Counted from the stretch's first letter, positions 51,501 to 63,748 are shown. The stretch is 64,000 nucleotides of DNA from Toxoplasma gondii ME49 (GCF_000006565.2 NC_031476.1:3868458-3932457); one strand, 5' to 3'. The notes: generated by a model not told the origin, from the letters alone. Program-made: numbers and translations.

Positions 51501-52727
51501 GATAGCGTTCCCACATCAGTGAAAGTGGAGTTCGTGCTAGACAATTTGCACAAAGGAATTAGGCCCTCAATCATTCGTGCGGAAAATAGGAATTGCAGTG
51601 TTGGTATCTTGAGTCCTGCGACACATATCGCTGGCGTCAGCTGACTTGTCACTCTTTGCAGTTTTCCAGATCTTCTTTCTAAAATCTGCAAAATATATCA
51701 CGTTATTTGACGTGACAGACGATCCCTCCTACTGAAGGTATGGGTGCCGCGGTGAAGTGCCAGAATTTGATTCTGTCGGCCTGTATCGAGCAGCCGTCGT
51801 TTCCTTAGAATGGTCGCAGCCGACAGCTCAGGCGTTCGCACAGGAACCATATGGCACCCGTTTTGTCAGGACGTTGCACCACCGCCATGAGCTTGCGAAA
51901 GAATCGTCCGAAAAAATGTTGTGGGAAGGGCGACCAAAGTTTACACGCCGGAGCCCGCCTCACGACCACGTTGTCATGCTTCGAGTATTCTTCAAAACGG
52001 GAGAGGAACATTTCAGCATTTGATGACGTAACCGGTTTAACTCCAGACGAGAAGCACTGTGTTGTTCGAAAGTCGATACTGTGTATTACGTGCGCGACAC
52101 TTTCAGCTCTTGCTGATGTCTGGCTCAACCACAAAGGTGTTTTGATAGCTTACATACGCAGCAGCGTGGAACTGCCGAGTGCTATCACATGCCTTCTCAT
52201 GCATATTTATTATGTGCGTATCCATGACAACGCGCTTGGGACATGGTACGTCTTTTTTACTGTGGTTGATACTCTCGTCCACTCTTCCCCCGTATGCATT
52301 CAGATATCCCACGTCTGACTGCTATACTTCGGTTTGTATCTCAAGCATACAATCGCGTATGCGGATGTGCGCATACAACCTGTGCATGTCTGTATGCGTA
52401 GACGTGTGTGAAAAGTAGTATATTTTACGACTACCGCCTGCCAGTAAGGAAAGGGATGCATCTACCGTAAATAGACTTTACGTTGAAAAAATTCCTGCAA
52501 GTCAGTTCCTCGTTATTCAATGCTTCGTGGGTATGTTCTGCATAACTCTACCTACGACACATCCTCCTTGGGTAGTGAATCCTTCACTCCCACAATACCT
52601 GCATGAGACGAGGTCCAGCTGCCACTGCACTGCGCGCGTTATATTCCCTTTTTTTCATTTTGCCGGGTCCCTCAAGTCTCAAAAGGCGCGCTGCTGTACC
52701 GTGGGACACAAAACGCTGCAGGTGACG
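48558..52727. other. Gene-poor region upstream of the kinase
   Basis: About 4.2 kb. The first few hundred bases should be the kinase promoter and leader. Elsewhere only unconnected open frames occur (largest 51144-51644, plus strand, 166 codons, no motif). An imperfect tandem repeat lies near 51.2 kb. Confidence 0.45.
51203..51370. repeat. Imperfect tandem duplication, two units of ~83 nt
   Basis: Both units contain GAGAAACA, then CG(T/C)AGC, TCCA, AACAGGTCT(G/T)TGGTG and TCGCTG in the same order and spacing. Over about 59 aligned positions roughly two thirds are identical by eye. It falls inside a stop-poor stretch open on both strands. Confidence 0.55.
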
Positions 52728-55700
52728 CTATTTGTTGCTTGTTGCACACCACTGTGAGACACCTCGGAAGAACGGAAACGAGCACGCGAACCCTCGCGAA
52801 AATCGGTCCTTTCCCAACGATCTCATAGATTTCTCAAAATAGGGGAAAGGGGATACGACGGAACGATGGAGACAGAACAATGGTCGGGACGAAAATAACC
52901 GCGGAAGTAAGAAAGAAGATCGGGACGGTGAAAACAGGGGAGGTGGCCGCAGAGGGAACGAAGTGCATCGAACAAGATACTGTTGACCCTGCTGTTCAGG
53001 TAAAGCGGGAGGCTGTTTTGCACGTACGACGTGCTGTTGACAAACGGCCGCGGCACGAAGTCGTTGATTTGCGTTCAGCATGTAACCGGCTTTTAGATAG
53101 AAACGATTCGACCTGCCTGCTGGAGACTCTTCCAAGAATAAAGGCAGCGTCGCATCGGGTGAAACACAGCAAGGAGAAGAGGAAGATTCTGACCACGACG
53201 AAGCAGACCAGAGAGAAGGCCAAGAGGAAAATGACGAAGAGAGAGCACGAGAGGAAGAGCAGAAAGAGCATCGTCTACAGTTAGAGAAAAATGACAAGGG
53301 CGCCGAAACGAATAAGTGACGTGCCTTCCTATTTTCTCTCCTCTCCTGGCCGAGAGAAGATGGCACAGCAGCGCATGTTCCAGCTGGATTTTGCGTTTCA
53401 CCGTGTGCATCGCCCTCTTCAGATCCAGTAGCCCATATGCCTCTGTCGAGTTCTCTCGCCTTCGTCTGCAGAGCCTCAAGCTGCAAGGGACCCATAGCAC
53501 AGAACAAAAGAGGTGAATGCACAGGAGGGTCAAGGATGCCAATGGAAAGGAAATTAAACAAGTAAACACTGCATATGCGAAACGTGTCTCATTCATAGAG
53601 AAATATATGCTTTTTATCTTTAGTGTATGTAGAAAAATAGTTCATACGTGCAACGGCCGCGATTTCCGGGAGGCCTTGGCTCTCGTCAGTTTGTTGAGTT
53701 TCCGCGTTTTGTGACGACGTTTTGTAACCACGGTCAGCTCTCTGAGTGTACAAAGCCAGACGCAAACCCGGAGAGACTGAAACAAGCGAACGATACAGCA
53801 AAAAACGCTATAGACAGATGGATATTGTCCCCATTCCATCACCCATCGTGTCGTGCCAGTACCTTTTTGATCCGCTTTTTTGTGCGCCACCGCCTGAATG
53901 GTAACAGTGAAGAGAGGCCTGCTTTGGCCGTCATGTCGTTTTCTTCTTCTCTAAGCTTTTCGTATGCAACGACAGCAAGGCCCCTGCAAAGCAACTCTTC
54001 CTCGAGGTCATATCGGCGAAGGTCGAAGATATTTTTCTTGGCGAATTGCAGACGGACTCGAAGAGGCGACGGTGGAATCAAATCGTCATGGCGAGTGCGT
54101 CTTGACCAGAAACGGAAACACGTGAACCACGGTGCCTTCTTCTCGACATTGCCCTCGTCGCCTCTCTCCTCTCCTCCGCTGTGCGTTGACTGCTTGTCTC
54201 CCCAGGCTCCCACCTTTCCGCCTCTCTGCTCGTGTCTGGTCGGTTCCCTTCCACCGCTTCCACTTCCTCTTTCATGAGCTCCTGTGCTTCGTTCCACTTC
54301 TCTCGGTGTGACATCTCTGCCGACAAGGGTGACAGTGACCTGCTGTTGGAGGATTTCAGCTTCTAGAAAGGTTTGCAGAGCATGCACAACAGGGTCGTCA
54401 CTTCTACAATTATCCCCGTAGAAGTCTCCATGCCTCTCCTCGAAAGCGTTTCCGCCCCTCTCTCTGTCACAGCCCGCTTCTTGGGCAGACGAGGAGACTT
54501 GCTTCGCTCTTTGTCCTCTCTCGAGACCCTGCACGACGAGTGGCTCGTTGGCCTTCCTCAGGGGAACAGTGTCAACGCTGTGGAGACGGAGAGGTAGAAG
54601 AGAAGACAATGCAGAAGCAAGGGGGGCAGTAGTTGTCAGCTTGGTGAGTGAAGCGCTGCCCGCATCTCCAGAGGAGTCAGTGGCTCTCTTGACAGAAGAA
54701 ACCACTGGAACGAGAAGGGGAATCGGCAGAAAACAACGAAGGATACGATGAAGAAGGGGAACATGATAGAAATAGAGAACCCCTGCGAACATAGGACAAG
54801 AGGGGAGCGAGAATGCAAGGGACAGAATGATGGTTCCAAAGGTGACAGCGAATGAACGTGAAGGGCACGAGAGAGAAAACAACGAAATGCACACGAGTGT
54901 TGGTCGAAGGGGAGAATGGCGACGAAAGTGCGGAGGCGGGACAAGCCCTTGCTGTTGAATGTCGACAGGAATGTTCAGCGTGGAGCGTGGGGGAGAGCAA
55001 ACGTCCCATATCATGCCCCCCCAAAATCGCACAGGCATGTGCAAGTCAATCTATGATGTGACGACTGCAAGCCACAGGCCTCTCGAGGCTTCCCAGTATT
55101 CGCCCCTTCCCGCCTTGTCCCTTCTTTCTTCTGTTCTGCCGTGTTCTCGCGCCTGTTCTGGTCGCAGCAAAGCCTTACACCAAACTCGAACAGACTGGAA
55201 GGGGGAGTAAAAAACGCACAAGAGATAAAGAGTGAGAAGAGAGTCACAACAACGCAAATCCGAACCAAGAGGCCAAACAACGCATCGATGGAAGAGATAT
55301 CGAACCTGATGATATGTCGACGGAGGCAACAACGCCGCTCAACTTCGCCTGATGTTTGAAAAGCGCTTCAGGCACGTCCTCTACACGTCGAATTCGATTC
55401 ACCTGGGAAAGGAAATGCAGGAGAAGATTGTACGAATGGGTCTGGGAACTGTTGAGGACGCTGTACACCGGCGGAGATATGCAGAACGTGACAAGCGAAA
55501 TGTATATACGCGCGGACACACACACGCAGAAGCAGAGGCAAATGTCCGGAGGGGTCGATGATCCGTCTTGTGATTAGCACACAAAGAGAGGACAACCCTG
55601 CTGTTTGCTCCCACCCGTGTTTCGCGTTCTTCTCTCTTTCTCCCTTTCCCTTTCGGTCCTTCTCTCTCCCATCTCTTGTCTACGTCTGCAACGTGATCTC

Positions 55701-56092
55701 TGGCTTTACGACGGGTCTAGCTTCTCCCTGCCGTCACTTTGCATGGCTTACAGCCCACTCGCATTGGCCTATTGCGTTATCCCGCCTGGCTCCATACGTC
55801 AAAAACGGGGCATCGTTTCTCCTCCGTATGTGACGTTTTGGCTCCTTCATAAGCAAGACAAACCTCGTTACATTTTCCTACTCTTCCTCCTGCAATTACT
55901 CCCTGTTCGCCTCAGCCTTACTCGATAATCCTGTATGCTGCGTTTCAGTACCCAAAGCGACAGACCTGCTGCCACGTAAAGGGCAGAAGAAATCCCCCTC
56001 TTGTGGTTTTCTATCCAATCTCGAATGCGTAGAAAGACACGGCCGTGGTCGTCAGAAGGGAAACATGTGTCGTCAACATCTTCCTCTTCCAT
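52728..56092 (-). CDS. Membrane-anchored SNase-like protein, C3orf33-like
   Basis: Exons: 56092-55922 (57 codons, start ATG), 55402-55306, 54782-53863, then an exon from 53480 whose end is not resolved (frame open to 52728). Phases agree at all three junctions. Residues ~30-52 form one hydrophobic membrane segment (ISSALYVAAGLSLWVLK). After it come KHQAKLSGVVASVDISSGVLYFYHVPLLHRI, FLEAEILQQQVTVTLVGRDV, LQFAKKNIFDLRRYDLEEELLCRGLAVV and, across the last intron, LEALQTKARELDRGIWATG. The order of strands, the NEELL-RxG-like turn and the closing xLxxAKxxxxGIW helix are those of a staphylococcal-nuclease fold. The short N-terminal membrane anchor resembles vertebrate C3orf33. Two hydrophilic low-complexity inserts (~100 and ~70 residues) separate the conserved blocks. 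Nuclease activity cannot be asserted; I could not place all catalytic residues. Confidence 0.65.
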
Positions 56093-56183
56093 GTTTTGCA
56101 GAATTTGACTGTCGAAGAAGGATGGAAGACAACGAGTAGTGGTATATAGTTGGCACGAAGCAAAACACCGTCTCAGAACTAGT

Positions 56184-57260
56184 TCACGTCAGGCGCCAGC
56201 GCGGGACATCCCCGTGCATGTTGATGCTGTGGAGGGAGTTTTCCAGGCGAGTCATTTTCTTCTCCGCGGAAGACAGACGGTTCCAGAGTGATTTGACGTC
56301 AACCTTCCGCTCCACACATTTCTGCAAAGAATTGGCGTTTTTACGGCCGGCGTTCACCAGTCGTGGCACAAACGCACACGGCAAATTTGCGAGACCTCGT
56401 TAGGTCTCGACAAGCACAGTATCGCAGCGTGGGTCGTGTCCATGATTCTGTCGTTCTGCTAGCTGCCCTGATTGCCAGGGAGGGAGAGAAGCGTCCCGTT
56501 CCTTAATGATTTCTTGCTACATAGCTGCACACAAAATGTCCTATTTCACCCTTTAGTTTCACATATACACACCAAAAATGCCATATCTTCGGCCACATCG
56601 CTCTGATCGCTTTCCGCATTTCCTGTAGAGACGGCGTCGATGAATCGTGCGATGCCGGAGGCAGGAGGGTACGGCGAGGCGTGCCCCGTCGCCAAGGCAA
56701 CTCGCATCGAGGGGTTTGCCTGCTGCATTCGCAGAATCGGAAGTAGAGACCAATTGGAAACATGCGCGTGCCAAGCTGAAGCAGTAGGCTTCTGATTCTA
56801 AGCACCTTTTCACGCAATGTTTTCACACCTATGTGTACCTTCAGTCCACTTTCCCCCTCGCAAGTCAAGCGAGAGTGAGGCTTTGGCAGCCCTGAGTTCT
56901 CTGTGCTCGTGAGGAACAGTTGTGTGGGCTTGCAACGGCTCACCTCCCGCCGCGACAGGTACACATCAATACGACGACTGGTCTTTATAGGAAAATCAAG
57001 CGAAGTCAGAGTTGAACTTCCATACATCACGCGCGTCAATCGTGTCTGGAGTAAGGCTGTCGAGACGGTGAAATTTTTGTTCAGCCGGGGAAAGCAACGA
57101 CTCAAACGCAGTTCCCGTACCGGGCCACGCGGACTCCCAGCCTGTCGATGGGCATGCGAATGTAACAAACTCGTCATTTTTTGCAGCTTCATGTCAGACT
57201 TACACAATTCCATGTTATTCGTGGAAACGAGATCATCGACGAGGGGCGCCAAGTTGCTTC
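56184..57260 (-). CDS. Hypothetical protein, C-terminal exons well supported, 5' part unresolved
   Basis: Two solid terminal exons: 56722-56573 (or from 56719) and 56321-56184 ending in TGA, joined in phase 0 with good donor and acceptor (TTCTTTGCAG). They encode PSMRVALATGHASPYPP, then an acidic stretch (NAESDQSDVAEDMAFL) and a short coiled coil (WNRLSSAEKKMTRLENSLHS). Further upstream, coding-like sequence is visible at 57160-57260 (PLVDDLVSTNNMEL followed by a GTAAGT donor) and 56960-57140, but two frames compete there. I do not recognise the family. The C-terminal coiled coil suggests a subunit of some complex; that is inference. Confidence 0.5.
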
Positions 57261-57803
57261 ACCTGCGTGTACACTATTTCGGATCTTGAGTGATTTGACT
57301 TGCCAACCTGAACTCGCCGAGCACGCAGATAATACTGGTAAACTTCGTCCTCCTGTACGGCCCAATCTGTTTTTCCTGAGGAGTTTCGTTTTAGAGGGTC
57401 TACAATGGCGTACGTCGAAGAACCTTCATCGGCCCTGCAAAGACAAATATCGGATCACATCCCCTTATGGCAAGTGCCGTTTGCGAGTAAGTGATTTTTC
57501 GTGGCCCCCACACGGCTACAATGAAGATCAGGGGTGTTTGTTTATTGTTTTAGGAGACTTGGCCTGTGACAAATGCCCGTACCAGCAAGAACTGTCCAAG
57601 GCAAGCTTTATCGTGTTGTTGACTCCCGTGGGTCTGTTGTATGCTGACCTTTGTGCACTGCAGCCGCCGGGGCTCTGATCGATTGCCTCTCTTGTCCGAG
57701 GTCAGTCACAAGTGAGAGCAATGAACTGAGTATTCGCCTAAGGAGCTCTCCTCCCCAGCACCAAGGTGTACGGGCCTGGCCGAACAAAGCGTGTTTCACA
57801 AAT

Positions 57804-58927
57804 ATGCCTTTGCAACAGGACGCATTACCTCGGGAGATCATTCACGTTCCGAGGGAACAGGTGTATGCCCAGACTTACGCGCCGTCGTTGGGTTCCTCCC
57901 ATCATCGTGTAAGTGTGAAGACAATGAGCTGTCTTGGAACTCCCGTACAAACCTACGTTCCGTCGCCCGTTCAGTGTGTTCCCGGAGCTCCGAATGTTCG
58001 CAGCCAAGTGCAACCCATGCCATACACTGTCAGGCAACAAGACCTGGGGAATCACCCTACCTCATCCCCGTTCTTCTCTCCCGTGCAGATGAGTTCGTCC
58101 ATGGTGCCTCCCATGGTGGGATCACGTATGACCACGCATTCCGTTCAAGCTTGTGATTATTTCTCTACGGATTCGGCATTGTCGAATAAGAAACATATTG
58201 GTTACCCCTTGACAGTGTCGAAAGGTGTCCAGGTTGGTTCCGTGCAAAAGCAGGAGGGTAACGCTGAGACAGAGTGCACCGGATGCAGGAAAGAAGACGA
58301 TTGTGATCTTCCGTCGCACACGGAATTAAACGGACATAGTGGTTCACTCGGGGAAGAACGGAAGGAGGAAAAACGCGGCGACGTCACCATTGAACAGGAA
58401 GCTGCTGTCAGCAACTCAGAAAAAGCAGAGGAAATAAAAGACCTAGTGCAGCAGGAGGAAACCAAAGACGACACAGATGAACTAAGTGGCGAAGCGAATG
58501 AAAGGTCGCAGAAGGAAGACTCCACAGCAGCGAAAGAACAATCGAAAGTGGAGGCTTCGTTGGTAGGATCGACATTAAGCGAAGGCAACTCCTCTGTCTA
58601 CTACCGCGTCAATGGGACTACACAAGCTACAACAGGTGAGACGAATTAGTTGTCGGCATGTCTTGCAGGTAGGCACGATAGCGTCTCTCATAGGTCGCGT
58701 TGGAGGAAACTGGGGATAATTTATTTGTTCAAGTCGTCTAACAGTTTGAGATGTTTTTTGTGACTCTGCATTCAGGGGAGACCAAAGGCGCGTGGCCTGT
58801 AGGTTACGTACCTCCAAAAGATCCAAGCGACTACAAGGAGCTTCGTCTTGGAAACAGCGTTTATCTTATGGGCGGCACTTTTTATTTAAGTGACACCGGC
58901 GCTTACCTCCTCGGCCTCCGAAGCTGA
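57804..58927 (+). CDS. Hypothetical two-exon protein, possibly cortical cytoskeleton
   Basis: Exons 57804-58635 and 58776-58927 join in phase 1 to give 327 residues. The start is the ATG opening MPLQQDALPREIIHVPREQV; the frame is open further upstream but begins there with an acceptor-like CTGCAG. The N-terminal half is Pro/Val/Gln-rich (VYAQTYAPS, PVQTYVPSPVQCVPGAP), the middle is a charged Glu/Lys-rich segment, and the last exon ends in a compact Gly/Tyr/Leu-rich module (YKELRLGNSVYLMGGTFYLS). There is no signal peptide or membrane span. The valine-proline-rich repeats faintly recall alveolin-type inner-membrane-complex proteins, but no canonical alveolin repeat is present, so I leave the function open. 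Confidence 0.7.
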
Positions 58928-59629
58928 GCAGTATTTTTCGATCAGTTTACTGGTTGATGTAAACTAGAACTGTCGTGATTGGAAATGCTTCATCAGATGG
59001 GCGAAACACATCGTTCCATACTGTGTTGAATTGACGCCTAAACGAGGATCATGTATGTCATGAACGAGTGGTCAGGGGCATGCATTCTGGATTATCATCT
59101 TCTAGCAAAAAACAGCGACGTGACGACTTTCAACGAACTTTTTTTCTACAGGTGTGTTTTGCGTCCCCGATACGTGCGTTAGTTGTTCCATGCAGTACGC
59201 AGTTCCATTTCTTCGCACTTGACAAAAGGCTTCGCTCCCCACGCGGTTTTCACGAGTTATTCAACCACAGAAAACATTGCATCTGGAGAAGGTGCGATTG
59301 TGAGGAGTGGCGAAGTAGTTGGCATCTGTCACATCCTGCGGGATTAACTCCCGGCGGCAATTATATGTGTGTTCGACCATTTCTTAGCAGTCAAGTGTAC
59401 TAACGGCAGCAAGGCTTGCGAAGCAAAGCCTGATACCTGGAGAGCATCTAAGGGTTGCTTCCCGAGTCACGTCATGCAGTGATCACTTCGTAGCGGTAGT
59501 AACTTTCGAAGACGAGTTGCAATCATGTGGAGCGCCAACTCATTGATACCAATTTGTTCACTGCACCACGTGGGATCACTACGCGACTCACGTACAATGT
59601 TGCGAACATGGTGAAGAAAGCACCATTTC
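58928..59629. other. Convergent intergenic region
   Basis: About 700 nt between the 3' ends of the plus-strand two-exon gene and the minus-strand protease. The open frame at 59068-59403 lacks motifs. Confidence 0.45.
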
Positions 59630-61883
59630 TCAGTGTTTGGCCCGAGCAAATCCAATTTGCAAGTTGTCTCTATCGAAAACTGTATAGTAACAGCGGAGGA
59701 ATACCTGAAGCGGAGAGAGAGCATTCGACAGCCGTCGAACGGTGCTGGTGAAAGGACCCAACCTGTCCTAGTGTCCAGCCGTCGAGTGCCTGTAAGAGTG
59801 ATTGAGTTTCACAAGTCCAGGTGCTAAATAGTTGGGCGAGCTTACATCTTCTTCTGCAGCGTCATCCATAGCTATGCCAAGCATACACTCGCGGCTTCCA
59901 TCATCTTCAAGGAATTCAAGGACGTAGTCGTCCGGGCTCAGTCGCACCTCTACTACAGAATCACCTCCTGTTCCGTTTCCTGTAGATGTTGCCTTCTCTG
60001 AGTGGCAGCAGAAACACCTTACCATGCTGCGGATTACCCAGGAACTGCAGAATCTGGGAAAAGACCGTTCAGTTTGTCATTGTAAACACCAACAATTCTA
60101 TGCGCGGCATTACCAAATCAGGAAGTCTCTTTTTGTCGTCGCAGGAAGAAACTGAGATGTCACTGAGCTCATTCTCCATAACGGTCTGTATGGTGGGGAT
60201 TTCAAGCTGAATTCGAGGATCATGATTTGGTGTGTGGGACCTACTGCAGGCGCGTATATGAGGTAGGTGCCGGTGTCAACAATCGACTTTTTCCCATCTG
60301 CAGGATCCCACCAGTGTCACAGGTGAAAGATGCATGGTAACAGTGGATCAACCGACCCGTTTGAGTTACTGCGGTTTGCCCGTTTTCTAGCTGTTTCGTC
60401 ACAGTGGCAAGCGAGCTGGTGGATCGGGGTTCTTTATGAACACCGATAACTTTAACTAACAGCATCATTTCGTGAACGAGGGGCCTATGCATTTCCCGTT
60501 AAGGTTTCGAACCTGTCCAGTAACTGTCTGAAGGGTCCACAGGAATCCAACTATTTGTATCAAGACATGGTCAAAAATCGGTGTTGGGCTGAAGGCGCTA
60601 CTTTACGTGCCTGAATTCCTCCGTGGGGTATTCTTTCTTTGACAAGTCAGCGCCACCAAAAGTCATGGAACCGCCTGGAAGAAACCAGCGCATTATCGGT
60701 TGTGTTTACAAGGAAGTTTTAAAGCACACTTTACCGTCCGCGTTGAGGTAGTAAGCAAACTGGTTCTAAACAACAGGCAGAAATAGATTCTGTTGCTCTG
60801 GTGAAAACTGGCAGCTGCGTACCCCAAGATGTTTGGATTCTAGGGCCTTCGTTTGGACGATATGGTCAAGGCTACCCAGGAACTGTTAACACTCTGGTCA
60901 ATCGATTTTTGGGGAATCGAACGTACAACGGAACTACTCCCCTACTGGAGATCTCGTGGTTCTTGAATCCAAGACCAACGATGCCATCCTATACCAAGAT
61001 GATAGGCCAGTCAGTCCGGCGACCATGATGAGACAGTGTCCATACCCAGGCAAGATCTCTCAGTAGAGGAATGTCCACCAGCGTCTGTGGCGGTGAACGG
61101 ACAGTGACGAACTGCGCGCCAAGTTTGTGACTGATAGTTCCTTACGCCGAACCCAATGTTCGTATGCGGTACAGAAATGCCATTGCCGAGGTGCACCGTG
61201 TCGTAGCCTACTTATGCAACTGAACAGACGCGGATTCTAACGACAGGCAAATTCTGCTTACCGTCGTAGCCTTGGAGTGTGCCACTCAGGTACACGACAT
61301 TCATGAGGCTTGGCTTGCCGTTTTGATTAAACCTCGGCTGAAATGATGCGCTTCTCCTATACTTCGTGTGACCAATGCACTGCATGGACAGACTGATTAT
61401 GAGTAGTTCAAAAGATTTATGGCTGGGTTACAAAGTTGCAAGTACGCTGACCAGGTCTCATCTGGCACCCAGAACTCGCACGATCCAGTGTCGAACAGAA
61501 CTTTGAATGCCCTCTCAGGTTCACTTCCTATACTTATTTCTCCATAGTAAGTGGCTGGAAACGAGGATCATCTGACTGTTGTCTTTGTGTCCATGATTCC
61601 GTCACGGCGTACCTAGTTTTTTTGACGCAATAACTTGGTCGTGTAACGGAATCTCCGACACCGACGATAGCGGGTGCTGCCTAAGTTGAAGGAACTCAGG
61701 TATCGTTTTCATTCGATTAGCCATCTTTCGCAGCTGGTGAAGCTGCTTGACATGCTCTTTCTCATAGATAGTGTCTATTTTGGACAAAGGTATAGAGACG
61801 TTGCTGTGTTGGATCTTCGCCGCCGTTGAGTGCAGCGCTGTACCCCACAGCGACGCGAGAACTGTAAGCTGCCAGACTTTCAT
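59630..61883 (-). CDS. Secreted pepsin-family (A1) aspartyl protease
   Basis: Start ATG 61883 opens a signal peptide ([19 protein letters not shown]) and a ~70-residue propeptide. Exons placed: 61883-61613, 61554-61452, 61392-61262, 61207-61146, 61111-61046, 60988-60876 (end uncertain), 60759-60735, 60674-60602, 60550-60513, 60297-60245, one ending 59846, and the last 59704-59630 with TGA. Catalytic motifs are [13 protein letters not shown] and [13 protein letters not shown]. Flanking pepsin landmarks are [39 protein letters not shown] [55 protein letters not shown], and [20 protein letters not shown] at the C terminus. Both aspartates are intact, so an active enzyme in the secretory pathway is expected. 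The junctions near 60880, 60300-60510 and 59850-60240 are not fully resolved; at least one small exon is probably missing from the list. Confidence 0.87.
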
Positions 61884-63037
61884 AATGGTAGTCACTTTAG
61901 CAGCGATTCCACTTTTATCCGGGGGACAAAAACTTGAGAGCAGACCATGCTCCCAGCTGGCCACGTTCCTCCCTTTGTTGCTGGCGTCATTACACCGGGG
62001 GACGGTTGAGTTTTCCTTGTTGGATGAGTCAGGAGATACGGGAGCGACTGACACTCTCAAAATTGGTTTCGCCGCACAAGTTGTTCTAACCGATGTTGTT
62101 GCCTCCTCACACTGTGTGAGTCACAATGGCCGGCCATGGATTGCTCGTAACCGACCCCTTAACGATGCGGTCCTCAGTTGCCGAGCTCGCTTCACTATTT
62201 GCAGTGCTAATTGCATGCCTCGCATGCGACGATGGATTTTTCTCAGTGGAAGAAGACATTGTCTACGTCCAGCGGTTGCCAACATAGTGTTCTCCAGCAC
62301 TGCAACTCTCCGACCTCCTTTGTCAACGTCTTCTGAATTTGGCGGTAATACTGGAGGTGATCAGTCTGCTTGGCAAGATGGGAGTTGCTGCCGTGCTAGG
62401 GAGCCGTTCCTGTTTCGCCAGCTTGGTTCTTGTATCTTGATTCCCACTCGTAGTGGCGGCAGTGAAAAATATGTGTTGAAACCAGCGATGTAGTTGTGTT
62501 GTGACTGTTGCTAGAATTGGTTAACGCACACTTTTCAGGTTACAAGCGTTTTTGGACAGCAGATTTTGACCAGTTCAAGACTCGACTGTGACTTGTGTTC
62601 GCAAGACGATGTTCCCCGTCGTCCAGGTGGCTTTGTGCACCCTAGATGAGCAAGATTTACTGTCGTTTTGTCTTTCCGCTGTGTTTTATTTACCACTTCA
62701 CAATGTTTTGAGCGTGCCTTCCACGGAGATGGTTAGTTTCGCCGTTTGCGGGGTGCGGGCCTGGCAAAGCGCGTGCAGCGTGTATGCTGATGAAAAAGAT
62801 TTTTCCCACGTTAGCAAGCGACTGCCATTTTTCTTCACCCATTGTCGCCAGTTCAGTTGAACCTATTTTTTCAGTTTGTGCAATACCGGTGAGCCACTAG
62901 CTTATGCTTGAGGGAGACCGTCAAGATTTCATCTAGACAGGTTCTTGCATCCACTGTTGCGCGCCGCGACAAGGCCATGCTTCACAGGTCGCTGGCAGTG
63001 CCTACGCATTTTCCTCGTATTCAACAAAACGCATACA
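61884..63037. other. Divergent intergenic region, protease and transporter promoters
   Basis: About 1.15 kb between two divergent start codons. It should contain both promoters; I see no assignable element. The plus-strand open frames at 61771-62493 and 62588-62860 have no motif. Confidence 0.5.
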
Positions 63038-63748
63038 ATGACTCAGAGGGAGAGATCGAGAGATGCCGCCAAGATAGCCATGGTGAACCCATTCGTAGTC
63101 GCAGATGGTGGGGCGGAGTCGGGCCCCTCGATATCGATGCATCCCGACGAGGGAAACTCGCCCCCTGAGAGGATGGTACAGACAGCGCCCTCTGGCGTTT
63201 CACCCGCACCGGTGACTGATTCTGAGACAGACGATGATGCCTCACGTCGCTCCGTCAGGCGAAGCACGCGGGATGACACCGAGGCAGATATTTGGCCAGA
63301 TGGTAGCCTCCCTACTTCTGATGCGAGAGGGAGAAAACGACGTGACTGGTTTTCGGGGTTGTGGCACAGCTACGCCAGCGCTAAATTAGATGCACCTGCG
63401 ATGCCCGACTCCGGACTTGTCTTGGAGATCAGTTCAAGTGTAGATCCACCACTGTCGTCCAGGCCTGTTGAGACAGGCATGGGCAGCAAACGAATCCGAA
63501 AGTGGAACTTGTCTGCATCGAGAAAAAGCAAAACAAACGGCGAAGACGTCACTACTAAAACTGCTTTTACCCCAATGATCTACCTCGTCGTCAGCTTCAC
63601 TTCTCTAACCGGCCTCCTTATGGGCTACGACCTTTGTGTCGTGGCGGTCGTCCTCAGCGAGATCCAGAGACACTTTAACCTCTGCGGGGGCGCCTTTTCT
63701 TGCATGGCGAAGTCCATGTTCGTGTCTGTCCTCGCCCCTGGAGCTGCA
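63038..63748 (+). CDS. MFS sugar-transporter-like protein, first exon only
   Basis: ATG 63038 opens 237 codons ending at a donor (GCTGCA/GTAGGT) at 63749; the rest lies beyond the window. Residues 1-~180 are a hydrophilic, Ser/Asp/Arg-rich cytosolic leader. Then comes a first membrane segment PMIYLVVSFTSLTGLLMGYD, with the G-Y/F-D motif after TM1 typical of major-facilitator sugar porters, LSEIQRHFNLC, and the start of a second membrane segment (MFVSVLAPGAAVG). An alternative in-frame start is the next ATG near 63080. The substrate cannot be inferred from this part. Confidence 0.72.

Noticed and set aside
61771..62493. Plus-strand open frame of 240 codons near the protease start
   Set aside because: It is antisense to the protease signal/propeptide exon, has no motif and reads as shadow coding.
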